A DNA stretch of 11,107 nt from Proteobacteria bacterium CAG:495 (GCA_000432275.1 HF995320.1:1-11107); one strand, 5' to 3'; counted from the stretch's first letter, positions 1-7,569 are shown. The notes: generated from the letters alone by a model not told the origin. Numbers and translations are program-made.

Positions 1-1242
1 TGTGTATGCAAATCCGAGTTCAAATACAATTCATCCAACTGTTCAGGAGAAAACCAACCCAGCGGAACTTCCTGCGGCGGTAACTACAACGGCTGTACCA
101 TTCGTCCGGAATGTACCGTCTCTTCTAAAGACTGTACTTACGGATGTGCCGGATACAACTCCTGTAACCGTTGTACCTCCTGCAAGTCTAATCCCGACTG
201 TGACGTTTCCGACAAGTCCTGCACCTATGGCTGTGCGTCTTACAACAGTTGTTCAAAGTGTACGTCCTGTAAATCTAATCCTGACTGTGACGTAGCCGAC
301 AAGTCCTGCGATTACGGTTGCGCGGCGACCAATTCCTGCGGTAAGTGCACCGAGTGCAAGTCTTGCAGCAATACCTGCGACAGCGGATATTCTTTAACAG
401 CCTGTTCTTCTTCCCAAGTACAAACGTCTTCTAAGGCAAACCAGTGCGGAAACCCCTGTTATCAATGTCGTGCCAAAACTTGTGCCGACGGCGGCTACGA
501 AGGAGCAATTCCTTCAGGAAAAACCTGTACCAAAGTTGCTTATGCCAACTTATCCTGCTATACGGATTGTACGGTAATCCAAGGCAATCCGCGACTTATT
601 GTCAACTGGAGCTACGGCGCAGGTATTTCAACACCCGGTGTTCGGCTTGACGCAAAGAAAAACGGCAACAGCGTCCTTCTGGGGATGATGAAGAGCGGTA
701 CCAGCGGCACGCTTATTTATGAAGACGTTGCCGTTGGAGACCTCATCAGCTCTTTCAGCGGTTACGGAATTGCCAATGACAGCACCAGCGGGTCGGAAAG
801 TTTCAATATTTCGGCCAATGTTCCCAGTGTCAGCATCAGTGAGGCTAAAGATTATTATATCAATGTTACGCTTTCACCGGCAGACAGAACCCCTGCTCCA
901 AATACCAAGGTACATCTTGCCGTCGGCTGCTACCTCCCGAGCGGATATACCTGTACGATTTCTTCCAATACACCCTGTGGTTTGAAAGCTGCTGACGGTA
1001 TGAAAGTCGGCAACAACCTCTGGGACGGAGGAATGTCTTACGGCGGCGGTAACCTGGATATCGGTCAAAACGTTACCATTCAGATTGATTCCGAAATCAG
1101 ATGCGAAACAGGCCAATATTATACTTTTGTCGTTGACTATATTGAGATTGGAGGAAAAAAAGTCGACAGCAACACGCGCAGTTTTTATCTTAAAGCCAAC
1201 GGCGATCCCGGCAATGTTTGGGTCCGTTACCGGCTTAAGTAA
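1..1242 (+). CDS. Cysteine-rich tandem-repeat protein, 5' end missing
   Basis: The frame is open from base 1 to the TAA at 1240-1242, giving 413 visible residues with the start lost to the left. I do not recognise the family. Residues 1-190 carry 33 of the 37 cysteines and include three 29-residue tandem repeats at about residues 43-71, 72-100 and 101-129. Each repeat has six or seven Cys, with motifs such as CTYGCAxYNSC and CTSCKSNPDCD. From about residue 195 the protein becomes Cys-poor, Gly/Ser/Asn-rich and probably beta-stranded, ending in VWVRYRLK. So many Cys suggest an exported, disulfide-bonded surface or secreted protein; this is inference, because the signal peptide is not in view. 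Metal binding is the alternative. It is convergent with gltX, and both genes end at one hairpin. The reading frame is real: the repeats keep the protein sequence while third codon positions drift. Confidence 0.85.
   Translation, partial: CVCKSEFKYNSSNCSGENQPSGTSCGGNYNGCTIRPECTVSSKDCTYGCAGYNSCNRCTSCKSNPDCDVSDKSCTYGCASYNSCSKCTSCKSNPDCDVADKSCDYGCAATNSCGKCTECKSCSNTCDSGYSLTACSSSQVQTSSKANQCGNPCYQCRAKTCADGGYEGAIPSGKTCTKVAYANLSCYTDCTVIQGNPRLIVNWSYGAGISTPGVRLDAKKNGNSVLLGMMKSGTSGTLIYEDVAVGDLISSFSGYGIANDSTSGSESFNISANVPSVSISEAKDYYINVTLSPADRTPAPNTKVHLAVGCYLPSGYTCTISSNTPCGLKAADGMKVGNNLWDGGMSYGGGNLDIGQNVTIQIDSEIRCETGQYYTFVVDYIEIGGKKVDSNTRSFYLKANGDPGNVWVRYRLK
127..387 (+). repeat. Three 87-bp in-frame tandem repeats
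   Basis: Units lie at 127-213, 214-300 and 301-387, each 29 codons. Units 1 and 2 are identical at 24 of 29 residues. Of those 24 shared residues, 12 use different codons, so the duplication is not recent and the protein sequence has been kept by selection. Unit 3 has diverged most, in its last third, where an extra Cys appears. Cys positions in the unit are 3, 7, 13, 16, 19 and 25. Confidence 0.9.
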
Positions 1243-1250
1243 CAATAATA

Positions 1251-1281
1251 AAAATCCCGCAGCCCCTTGCTGCGGGATTTT
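1251..1281. terminator. Bidirectional intrinsic terminator between convergent genes
   Basis: A perfect 13-bp stem (1251-1263 with 1269-1281) closes a 5-nt loop. The stem has a G/C-rich core flanked by an A-run on the left and a T-run on the right, so it reads as a terminator on both strands. It lies 8 nt after the Cys-rich gene's stop and 13 nt after the gltX stop, so one element serves both convergent genes. Confidence 0.9.
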
Positions 1282-1294
1282 CTTTCAACTCTGC

Positions 1295-2722
1295 CTAGGC
1301 CAGCTTGGCAAGGGCATAATCAATACGGCGCAAGGTTTCTTCCCGACCCAGCACAACGGCTATTTCGGTAGCTCCTCCGGGCGTGGTTTCCTTACCGCTG
1401 ACAGCAATACGCGCAGGATATAACACCTGTCCGTTTTTAACACCCATTTGTTCAGCCAAAGCCTTAAGACTCTCAAACAGAGCCTCGTTCGTCCATTCGG
1501 CTTGATTTGCCAATACCTTGCGTACCTCAGCCAAAGACTTTTTAGCCACATCGGCATCAGTTTTCATTTTCTTATTGGTATAAAGTTCAATTGCGTAATC
1601 AGGCAGCTCCTTAACAAAGTCCGTCTGAGTTTCGATATCCTTAAGAGTTTCTACCCGAGGCTGCAACGTGCGGCTTAAAGCTTCGCGGTTAACATTGGCC
1701 GGCATTGCCTCATAGTATGGCAATGCCAACTGATGAAACTTCTCGGGGCTAAGGGCGCGAATATAGCAGCCGTTCATCCAGGTCAGTTTGGTGATGTCAA
1801 AAATGGCCGGGGATTTATTTAAGCGCTCAACCGAGAAAATCTTTTTCAAGTCTTCAAGTGAAAAAATTTCTTCATCATTGCCGGGATTCCACCCCAGCAG
1901 CGCAATATAATTGATAATCGCTTCAGGCAGATATCCCTTGGCAACCAAATCCTGAAATGAGGCATCGCCGTTGCGTTTGCTGAGTTTATGCTGTGCATCT
2001 TTCATAACCGGGGGAACATGGACGTAGTGCGGATGTTCCCAGCCGAAATCTTCGTAAATCAAATTATATTTGGGTGTGGAAGAAATATATTCGTTGCCGC
2101 GGACAACATGCGTGATGTTCATCAGGTGGTCGTCTACAACATTGGCGAAATTATATGTCGGAAAACCGTCAGACTTCAGCAAAACGCCTTCATCCAGTTC
2201 GTCATAATCAATTTCAATGTCGCCATAGACTTCGTCATGGTATTTGGACTTTCCCTTTTTATTGATGGTTTGACGGATAACATAAGGTTCTCCGGCGGCA
2301 ATACGTTTTTTCGCCTCTTCCAAAGAAAGCAGCTTGCAAGGATCCTTGAACTTGATATTAAGTTCTTCGTTTTTTTCCTCATCCGCCTCGTTTTTGGAGC
2401 AAAAACAATAATGCGCCCCGCCTAATTCGACCAGCTTGTGAGCATACTCCGCATAAATGGGCTTGCGTTCCGACTGAACGTACGGACCATAACCGCCGCC
2501 GATGTCAGGACCTTCGTCCCAGTCCATTCCCACGGTTTTGAGCGTATTGTAAATTATGTCCGTCGCCCCTTCGACATAACGTTTCTGGTCAGTGTCTTCA
2601 ATACGGAGCAGAAACTCGCCGCCGGCAGCTTTGGCAATTAAATATTCATAAAGCGCAGTGCGCAGGTTTCCGATGTGCATATAGCCGGTGGGGCTGGGAG
2701 CAAAACGCGTACGTGTCGTCAT
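1295..2722 (-). CDS. gltX: Glutamyl-tRNA synthetase
   Basis: This class I synthetase (475 residues, normal family length) charges tRNA with glutamate in the cytoplasm. It opens with RFAPSPTGYMHIGNLRTALY, holding the HIGH-type motif as HIGN at residues 16-19. The second ATP-binding motif, KLSKR, is at 246-250. A CxC pair (106, 108) and a later Cys (129) sit where some GluRS bind zinc; the His that follows in E. coli is replaced by Leu, so zinc binding is uncertain. The C-terminal half is the helical anticodon-binding domain. Alphaproteobacterial GluRS often also charges tRNA-Gln, which the GatCAB amidotransferase then corrects; that cannot be judged here. The start is supported by AGAGG at 2731-2735, 8 nt upstream. 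It is co-directional with recN but separated by 151 nt containing a terminator and a possible promoter, so it is probably its own unit. Confidence 0.97.
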   Translation of the reverse strand: MTTRTRFAPSPTGYMHIGNLRTALYEYLIAKAAGGEFLLRIEDTDQKRYVEGATDIIYNTLKTVGMDWDEGPDIGGGYGPYVQSERKPIYAEYAHKLVELGGAHYCFCSKNEADEEKNEELNIKFKDPCKLLSLEEAKKRIAAGEPYVIRQTINKKGKSKYHDEVYGDIEIDYDELDEGVLLKSDGFPTYNFANVVDDHLMNITHVVRGNEYISSTPKYNLIYEDFGWEHPHYVHVPPVMKDAQHKLSKRNGDASFQDLVAKGYLPEAIINYIALLGWNPGNDEEIFSLEDLKKIFSVERLNKSPAIFDITKLTWMNGCYIRALSPEKFHQLALPYYEAMPANVNREALSRTLQPRVETLKDIETQTDFVKELPDYAIELYTNKKMKTDADVAKKSLAEVRKVLANQAEWTNEALFESLKALAEQMGVKNGQVLYPARIAVSGKETTPGGATEIAVVLGREETLRRIDYALAKLA

Positions 2723-2756
2723 ATTTTTAACCTCTGTAAATTTATTCGTTTAGGCT

Positions 2757-2784
2757 AAGATAGCGCAATTATTTTTTTAGACAA
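2757..2784 (-). promoter_or_regulatory. Candidate gltX promoter
   Basis: On the minus strand, TTGTCT (2779-2784) and TATCTT (2757-2762) are separated by 16 nt. Each matches the housekeeping consensus at 4 of 6 bases. Transcription would start near 2750, giving a leader of roughly 28 nt that includes the AGAGG ribosome site. It lies just past the recN terminator. The surroundings are AT-rich, so chance matches are possible. Confidence 0.35.
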
Positions 2785-2839
2785 GAGTTTTTAACGGCCA
2801 ATCAACCGGCAGCAGCCATAAATATAGGACAAAGAGCTG

Positions 2840-2863
2840 AAAAAAAGCCGTAGCCAACTACAG
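2840..2863 (-). terminator. Intrinsic terminator after recN
   Basis: Read on the minus strand, a short stem (CTGTAG, loop TTGG, CTACGG, with one G-U pair) is followed after one C by a run of T residues. It starts about 10 nt after the recN stop codon. It likely ends the lpxC-bamD-recN transcript before gltX. The 6-bp stem is short, so termination may be incomplete. Confidence 0.6.
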
Positions 2864-2873
2864 GGGCAATCCC

Positions 2874-4538
2874 TTACGCGCTTAACAAAACCTGAGCCGC
2901 GGCGCGCGCTTCGTCACTAATGGTTTCTCCCGCAAGCATACGGGCAATTTCCTCCCGGCGTTCTTCGGTTTCCAACTCACGTACGGTGGTGGTGGTAACA
3001 TTTCCGTCAGTATGTTTTTCAACCTTAAAATGCGCAGAACCGCGGGCCGCCACCTGAGGCGAATGGGTAACAACCAAAACCTGTACCTGATTTCCCAGAC
3101 GTGCCAGACGCTCTCCCACGGCCTGAGCCGTGGCGCCGCCGATACCGGCATCGACTTCGTCAAAAATCATGGTGCAGACATTGGAGCTGGCAGCAAGATT
3201 AACTTTCAGCGCCAACATAAAACGGGAAAGCTCACCGCCGGACGCTATTTTGTTCAACGGCCCCTGCGGCGAATTGGGATTGGTGGCTACGGTAAAATAC
3301 ACATCGTCAAAACCCTGTTCGGTCCAGGAGGCTTCGGATTGCTTTTCAATTTTGGTTTCAAAACGGGCCTTTTCCATTTTCAAAGGCGGCAGCTCCCGCA
3401 TAATCAACCGGTCGAGCTCCGCAGCAGCTTTTGCCCGACTGCAATGAAGAGCGTTGGCCGCCTCAAGGTAAGCCATACGTTTTTCCTGCTCGATTTTGCG
3501 CAGGGCGGTTATTCCGTCTTCACCCAGTTCAATAGAAGCCAGCTTTTGTTTAAAATCAGCAAGCGTGTCCGCCAAATCATCTACCGCCACCCCATGCTTG
3601 CGGGCCAAATCTTTAAGCGTAAACAACCGGCTGTCAATATTTTCCTGCTCATTGCTGTTCAGGTTAACGTCGGCAGAGGCATTTTCAATCCGCTCCACGG
3701 CATCGGAGGTTTCTATCAAAGCTCTGTCGAGTGCGGCATAAATTTCATCATAACGGCCGTCAACATACTGGTTGGCCTTATCAACCGCCGACTGCGCCTG
3801 ACGAATGGCGGACTGAACGTCACGCCCCTGCGTCAGCACCGCATAAGCATAGTTCAGGCTTTCCATAATCTTTTCGGCGTGCATCAATTCCTGCCGGCGG
3901 CCGGACAGTTCCGCTTCCTCGCCCTTTACCGGATTAATGCGTCCAAGCTCTTTTACCCAATGACGAAGATTGTCTTCTTCCTCTTTGGCTTTGGTTACGT
4001 TTTCTTCCGCCGAAATCCGGACTTTCGCGGCAGCCTTGTATTCATGATAAGCATTTTTTACGGCATTCAGCAGCTGCGGATAGCTGCCATATGCATCCAA
4101 AACATCCCTATGGTTGGCGGGATTTAGCAAACCCTGATTGTCGAACTGCCCGTGGATTTCAACCAGATATTTACCGATGTCTTTTAACAGTTTGGCGCTT
4201 ATCGGCTGATCGTTAAAAAAGATTTTTCCTTTGCCGTCGCGGTTTAAAACCCTTTTTATGATAATTTCGTCTCCGGCATCCAGTTCGTTTTCCGCCAACA
4301 ACTCCTGCAGGGGACGATTGTCCGGTTCGGCGTCAAAAATTGCGGTGACACTCAGCTTGTCTTCCCCCTGACGAATCAAAGACGTTTCGGCGCGCTTGCC
4401 CAACACCAGCCCCAGAGAATCCAGCAAGATGGACTTTCCGGCGCCGGTCTCGCCGGTCAAAACGCTGAGCTGCGGCTTGAAATCGATATCAAGCTTATCA
4501 ATCAGGACAACATTACGGATAGACAAAGACTGCAGCAT
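2874..4538 (-). CDS. recN: DNA repair protein RecN (SMC-like ATPase)
   Basis: RecN is a cytoplasmic SMC-family ATPase that acts in recombinational repair of double-strand breaks. The 554 residues match the usual length. The N-terminal head has MLQSLSIRNVVLIDKLDIDF and the Walker A motif GETGAGKS (29-36), followed by a Q-loop region EIHGQFDNQ (127-135). Residues about 160-400 are charged, Ala/Glu-rich and consistent with the coiled-coil arms. The C-terminal head has the ABC signature ASGGELSRF (432-440), Walker B MIFDEVDAG (457-465) and the H-loop THSPQVA (491-497). All ATPase motifs are intact. The start is set by family alignment; no strong ribosome site is seen, and the ATG lies 13 nt after the bamD stop, so translation is probably coupled to bamD. 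Placement after lpxC and bamD is the common alphaproteobacterial order. Confidence 0.97.
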   Translation of the reverse strand: MLQSLSIRNVVLIDKLDIDFKPQLSVLTGETGAGKSILLDSLGLVLGKRAETSLIRQGEDKLSVTAIFDAEPDNRPLQELLAENELDAGDEIIIKRVLNRDGKGKIFFNDQPISAKLLKDIGKYLVEIHGQFDNQGLLNPANHRDVLDAYGSYPQLLNAVKNAYHEYKAAAKVRISAEENVTKAKEEEDNLRHWVKELGRINPVKGEEAELSGRRQELMHAEKIMESLNYAYAVLTQGRDVQSAIRQAQSAVDKANQYVDGRYDEIYAALDRALIETSDAVERIENASADVNLNSNEQENIDSRLFTLKDLARKHGVAVDDLADTLADFKQKLASIELGEDGITALRKIEQEKRMAYLEAANALHCSRAKAAAELDRLIMRELPPLKMEKARFETKIEKQSEASWTEQGFDDVYFTVATNPNSPQGPLNKIASGGELSRFMLALKVNLAASSNVCTMIFDEVDAGIGGATAQAVGERLARLGNQVQVLVVTHSPQVAARGSAHFKVEKHTDGNVTTTTVRELETEERREEIARMLAGETISDEARAAAQVLLSA

Positions 4539-4551
4539 CGGTTAACAAAGC

Positions 4552-5298
4552 CTATTTTTTCTTTTGCAAACGAAGGGCATCCTTATACCATTTACTGTCA
4601 GGATAATTATGGCCCAGAACCTTAAAAGCATCGGCACTTTCTTTTTCAAGCCCCAAAATCTTATAGATTTCCACCTGACGATAAAGCGCTTCTTCAATCT
4701 GAGAAGTCGTTTGATAGTGGTTTACAACCTCGGAAAAACGGTTAAGCGCAGACAGGTAGTTGTGCTGGCCGAGATAATACCGCCCGACTTCCATCTCCTG
4801 CCCGGCAAGGTGATCATATATCAAATCAAGTTTGAGGCGCGCATCCTGGGCGTATTCGGTGTCAGGAAAACGGACAATCACCTGACGGAACGCCTCCAGC
4901 GCCTTTTTGGTATTATTCTGGTCTTTTTCCACACCGGTAATCTGTTCATAATAGCACAGGCCTTTCATATAATATGCATAGGCAATGTCTTTGTTTCCGG
5001 GATGAAATTTGATAAAACGGTCAAGGCTGATGATTGCGTCATCGTATTTCTGGTCTTTGTAATAGGCATATGCGCCCATCAGCTTGGCTTTGGTCGCCCA
5101 CTTGGAATAAGGGTGTTCAAGCTCGACTTTTTCGAAAGTTTCCGCCGCTTTCTGATACGAGGTTTTGTTTAAAAGCTTGTATGCGGTATTATAAAGCTGT
5201 TCGGCCGATTTATTGTCCTCGGGTTCCGGTGCGGAAGAACAGGCAGTCACAAGTCCAAGCCCCAAAAGGCAGCAGAAAAGCAGGGTTAACTTTTTCAT
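4552..5298 (-). CDS. bamD: Outer membrane assembly lipoprotein BamD
   Basis: BamD is the essential lipoprotein of the BAM complex, which folds beta-barrel proteins into the outer membrane together with BamA. The 248 residues begin with a lipoprotein signal (MKKLTLLFCCLLGLGLVTAC); the lipobox LVTAC puts the lipidated Cys at residue 20. The mature part is a series of TPR-like helical repeats with the family pattern, for example AEQLYNTAYKLLNKTSYQKA, FEKVELEHPYSKWATKAKL, and later FRQVIVRFPDTEYAQDARLK and FKVLGHNYPDSKWYKDALRL. The start is well fixed by an AAGGA site 6 nt upstream, sitting in the 15-nt gap after lpxC. It overlaps nothing and is followed 13 nt later by recN, so the three genes form one unit. 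Co-expression with lpxC makes sense because both build the outer membrane. Confidence 0.96.
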   Translation of the reverse strand: MKKLTLLFCCLLGLGLVTACSSAPEPEDNKSAEQLYNTAYKLLNKTSYQKAAETFEKVELEHPYSKWATKAKLMGAYAYYKDQKYDDAIISLDRFIKFHPGNKDIAYAYYMKGLCYYEQITGVEKDQNNTKKALEAFRQVIVRFPDTEYAQDARLKLDLIYDHLAGQEMEVGRYYLGQHNYLSALNRFSEVVNHYQTTSQIEEALYRQVEIYKILGLEKESADAFKVLGHNYPDSKWYKDALRLQKKK

Positions 5299-5313
5299 CT
5301 TGTATCCTTATCC

Positions 5314-6165
5314 TTAAATAATTGCGTAGTTAGAACTGTCCGCAAAAAGTTTTTTCAGCAACTCATTATTATGATAATGACCGGTTTTATTGGCAGCCAT
5401 TGCCCCTATAATATGGTAACCGGAAGTGTACATGTCACCTATGGCATCAATAACTTTGTGATTAACACATTCGTTTTCGAGCCTGAAGCCGCCCTCGTTC
5501 AGAATCGTATCTCCGTCCAGAACTACAGCATTTTCAAGACTGCCGCCTTTGATAAGACCGACGGATTTCAGATAATCGACCTGATATTTTTCGCAAAACG
5601 TGCGGCAGGGCGCAATTTTTTCGGCAAAACACTGCGGCGTGATTTTTTCATTAAACTCCTGATGTCCGACAACCTTGGAAGGAAACTCAATGGTGAAATG
5701 GACTGAGAACTCGTCAGCGGGACGAAGAACAACGGCATTGCCCTTGTCATCGACAAAGTTAACCGGCTTCAACACCTTGAGAGACCGGCGTTCGGCGTCC
5801 TGCTCTACGGTGCCCGCATTTTGCAGGGCTTCTATAAAAGGCAGAGCGGAACCGTCCATAATCGGCATTTCCTGATTGTTGATTTCAATCAAAACATTGT
5901 CAATGCCGGCAACGGACAAAGCAGCCATAAGATGTTCAATCGTGGAAACGACATTGCCTCTTTTATCGCCCAGGCAGGTACAGTTGCGGGTATCCACCAC
6001 ATTTGAATAAAGAGCCCGAATTTCCGGCTGGCCGGGTAAATCGACACGCTTAAACACAATACCGGTGTCAACGGGTGCCGGTTTGAGGTTAAGAACGCTC
6101 TCGCATCCGGAATGGAGGCCGATACCTTTGATTTCGAGATTGCGGGCAATAGTTTGTTGTTTCAT
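5314..6165 (-). CDS. lpxC: UDP-3-O-acyl-N-acetylglucosamine deacetylase LpxC
   Basis: LpxC is the zinc-dependent cytoplasmic enzyme that commits UDP-3-O-acyl-GlcNAc to lipid A synthesis. The chosen product has 283 residues, starting MKQQTIARNLEIKGIGLHSG. The zinc and catalytic residues are visible: STIEHLMAAL gives Glu77 and His78, NHKVIDAIGD gives His236 and Asp240, and GHYHNNELL gives His263. MDGSA (103-107) and PCRTF (186-190) are further family motifs. The frame stays open upstream to an ATG at 6273, but that extension would run through the 3' end of rnpB and is unlike any LpxC N-terminus. The ATG at 6165 has GAAGG (6173-6177) 7 nt upstream. It heads the lpxC-bamD-recN unit, 28 nt after rnpB in the same direction. 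Confidence 0.97.
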   Translation of the reverse strand: MKQQTIARNLEIKGIGLHSGCESVLNLKPAPVDTGIVFKRVDLPGQPEIRALYSNVVDTRNCTCLGDKRGNVVSTIEHLMAALSVAGIDNVLIEINNQEMPIMDGSALPFIEALQNAGTVEQDAERRSLKVLKPVNFVDDKGNAVVLRPADEFSVHFTIEFPSKVVGHQEFNEKITPQCFAEKIAPCRTFCEKYQVDYLKSVGLIKGGSLENAVVLDGDTILNEGGFRLENECVNHKVIDAIGDMYTSGYHIIGAMAANKTGHYHNNELLKKLFADSSNYAII

Positions 6166-6192
6166 AAGTACACCTTCAGTCAGACAAAGAAA

Positions 6193-6198
6193 ATTATA
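6193..6198 (-). promoter_or_regulatory. Possible lpxC -10 box inside the end of rnpB
   Basis: The minus strand reads TATAAT, a perfect -10 consensus, overlapping the last bases of the RNase P P1 helix. Transcription would begin near 6186, leaving a leader of about 20 nt that still contains the lpxC ribosome site. At the 17-nt distance the -35 hexamer is GAACCC, a poor match, so the box may simply be the P1 pairing sequence. Confidence 0.3.
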
Positions 6199-6614
6199 AG
6201 GCAATCTATAAGCCGGGTTCTGTATTCCGGCAGCTTTACGCATAACGCAAAGTCCGGAACGATAGCTATTCATCTGGGCCGAACATCGCTGCGCGGCTCG
6301 TTGCGACCTACCTCTGGAGTGGAGAGAGAACGCTCCGTTGTTGTTCAGTTTGCAAAGCCGAAGCCCGGCACTTGAACACCCCTAACTTGGTCTTGCATCA
6401 GACAGGGTTTACCTTGCCAGAACCGTTACCGGTCCTGCGGTGAGCTCTTACCTCGCCTTTTCACCCTTACCGGACATTTAGCCCGGCGGTATATCTCTGC
6501 GGCACTTTCCCTTGGATTGCTCCAGCCAGACGTTATCTGGTGCCTTGTTCTCTTGAAGCCCGGACTTTCCTCACCGAAAACCTGTTCCGGCGCAGCTATC
6601 CGACTGCCTTACAA
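6194..6614 (-). ncRNA. rnpB: RNase P RNA, bacterial type A
   Basis: This is the catalytic RNA of RNase P, which trims the 5' leader from pre-tRNAs. Conserved blocks read on the minus strand are GAGGAAAGTCCGGGC (6558-6572), AAGGGTGAAA (6459-6468) and ACAGAACCCGGCTTATA (6207-6223). The ends are set by helix P1: 6602-6614 pairs with 6194-6206 over 13 bp with two G-U pairs. P2 is a perfect GATAGCT/AGCTATC (6594-6600 with 6261-6267), and a P3-type hairpin follows it. An extra hairpin lies at 6225-6259 between the P2 3' strand and the last core block, the position of the optional P19 helix. P1 is followed by TTTTC, so it may double as a weak terminator. About 420 nt is normal for type A. The true 5' end may be a few nt further out, near 6616. 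Confidence 0.95.
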
Positions 6615-6622
6615 ATGGTGAG

Positions 6623-6649
6623 GTTATACGAAAATCCTTCATATTGCAA
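6623..6649 (-). promoter_or_regulatory. Candidate rnpB promoter
   Basis: On the minus strand, TATAAC (6623-6628) lies about 7 nt before the expected RNase P RNA 5' end near 6616. TTGCAA (6644-6649) is the best -35 match, with a short 15-nt spacer. The -10 position relative to helix P1 is the stronger argument; the -35 is less certain. Confidence 0.5.
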
Positions 6650-6680
6650 CAGCTTTATCGTTTTAGTTAAACGCTTTTAA

Positions 6681-6714
6681 ACAAAAATACAGAGGTTTCC
6701 GAAGAAACCCCTGT
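6681..6714 (-). terminator. UUCG-capped intrinsic terminator
   Basis: Read on the minus strand, an 11-bp stem (6704-6714 with 6689-6699, one G-U pair) closes on C(TTCG)G, a very stable tetraloop, and is followed by ATTTTTGT. It lies 21 nt after the stop of the 249-residue gene and insulates it from rnpB. The plus strand also shows a T-run (6714-6720) after the stem, so it could stop antisense transcription too. Confidence 0.9.
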
Positions 6715-6735
6715 TTTTTTGATTTTCTGCCGCAA

Positions 6736-7485
6736 TCAGCCTACTTTCAACACCTGAGGCGGATTGAACCGCGCCTGCGACATCGGCTGCGGAACATCGG
6801 CATGCTGCTCAAAGTAAACACTGCCGCAGCCGCGAATATACCGCAAAACCCGATATGAATTCAGGCGACCGTCATTTCCCCACCAGACAATGAAATTGCA
6901 GGCGTAACAATCTTTCGGATTGGAAATGTTTATCATCGGGGTGGTAATACACTCTATCCCGCCCCACAGCGGACAGCAGATGTTTATATCGCAGTAAACC
7001 CACTCGGTCGGTTTGTCGGCACGCGGCTCATACAAATCATAGTCAGCCTCGCTGCGGACAAAACGGTAACGCTCGGCCAGAACGTCCTTGCCGATACCGT
7101 AAAACTCGCCCTTGATAACATTTTGCGCGGCAAGCTGCCGATCGCCGAGTTCAACTGCGTGTTCCTGAAAACCGTCAATTACCGAACGGATAACACCGCC
7201 GGGCTTTACATCTTTCCAGATACGTATCGGTTCCTGTTTAACGGCTATGTAAACCCCGTTCTTTTTGGCCTTTTCCTTTGCAAGGGCATACAAGTCCTGC
7301 ACAATCAGATACGGCACGCCGACCTCGTTGTAAACGACTTCGGGAACGTCGGTTTCTTCTCCGTTTACGACTGCAACGATTTTGCCGTCACGGTTAACCA
7401 GATAATTAGCACCCTCTACTTCCGTGATGCCGGTAGCTATCAGGAAGTGTACACCGTCTGCGGTGTGAAAACAATTATTGTTCAT
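6736..7485 (-). CDS. Uncharacterised 249-residue protein with a Cys-rich C-terminal half
   Basis: I do not recognise a family. The protein is soluble by eye, with no signal peptide or membrane segment. Residues about 20-80 look like an alpha/beta stretch (ANYLVNRDGKIVAVVNGEE). Residues 86-145 contain IRIWKDVKPGGVIRSVIDG and KGEFYGIGKDVLAERYRFV; the latter loosely recalls short domains in phage-related proteins that read GDxY/GExY...dvF...Y, a weak resemblance only. Seven of the eight Cys cluster at 165, 170, 171, 179, 193, 196 and 220, including CC, CxxC (193-196) and a WW pair, which could form a metal site or disulfides. Only the ATG at 7485 is a sensible start; no strong ribosome site precedes it. 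The gene stands alone, with its own promoter and terminator, and base use looks like its neighbours. Function unknown. Confidence 0.85.
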   Translation of the reverse strand: MNNNCFHTADGVHFLIATGITEVEGANYLVNRDGKIVAVVNGEETDVPEVVYNEVGVPYLIVQDLYALAKEKAKKNGVYIAVKQEPIRIWKDVKPGGVIRSVIDGFQEHAVELGDRQLAAQNVIKGEFYGIGKDVLAERYRFVRSEADYDLYEPRADKPTEWVYCDINICCPLWGGIECITTPMINISNPKDCYACNFIVWWGNDGRLNSYRVLRYIRGCGSVYFEQHADVPQPMSQARFNPPQVLKVG

Positions 7486-7569
7486 AATAAAACTGCGGGA
7501 CTCAGATTTTTTCCTTTTCGACCGGTCCCATTAAGCCGAGAGGAAACATTTAATAACATATCGGATGAC

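Noticed and set aside
2..295. Alternative Pro/Thr/Val-rich frame over the Cys repeats
   Set aside because: It is a frame shift of the repeat gene; codon drift at third positions supports the Cys-rich frame, which stays open to 1242.
127..387. Repeat array considered as CRISPR
   Set aside because: Units are contiguous, 87 bp, in frame and coding, with no spacers.
3012..4127. Plus-strand 371-codon open frame opposite recN
   Set aside because: It lies antisense to an intact recN with all its ATPase motifs; its composition is that of a complement-strand shadow.
6166..6273. 36-residue N-terminal extension of LpxC starting at 6273
   Set aside because: It would be translated from the 3' end of the RNase P RNA, matches no LpxC N-terminus, and the internal ATG at 6165 has a good ribosome site.
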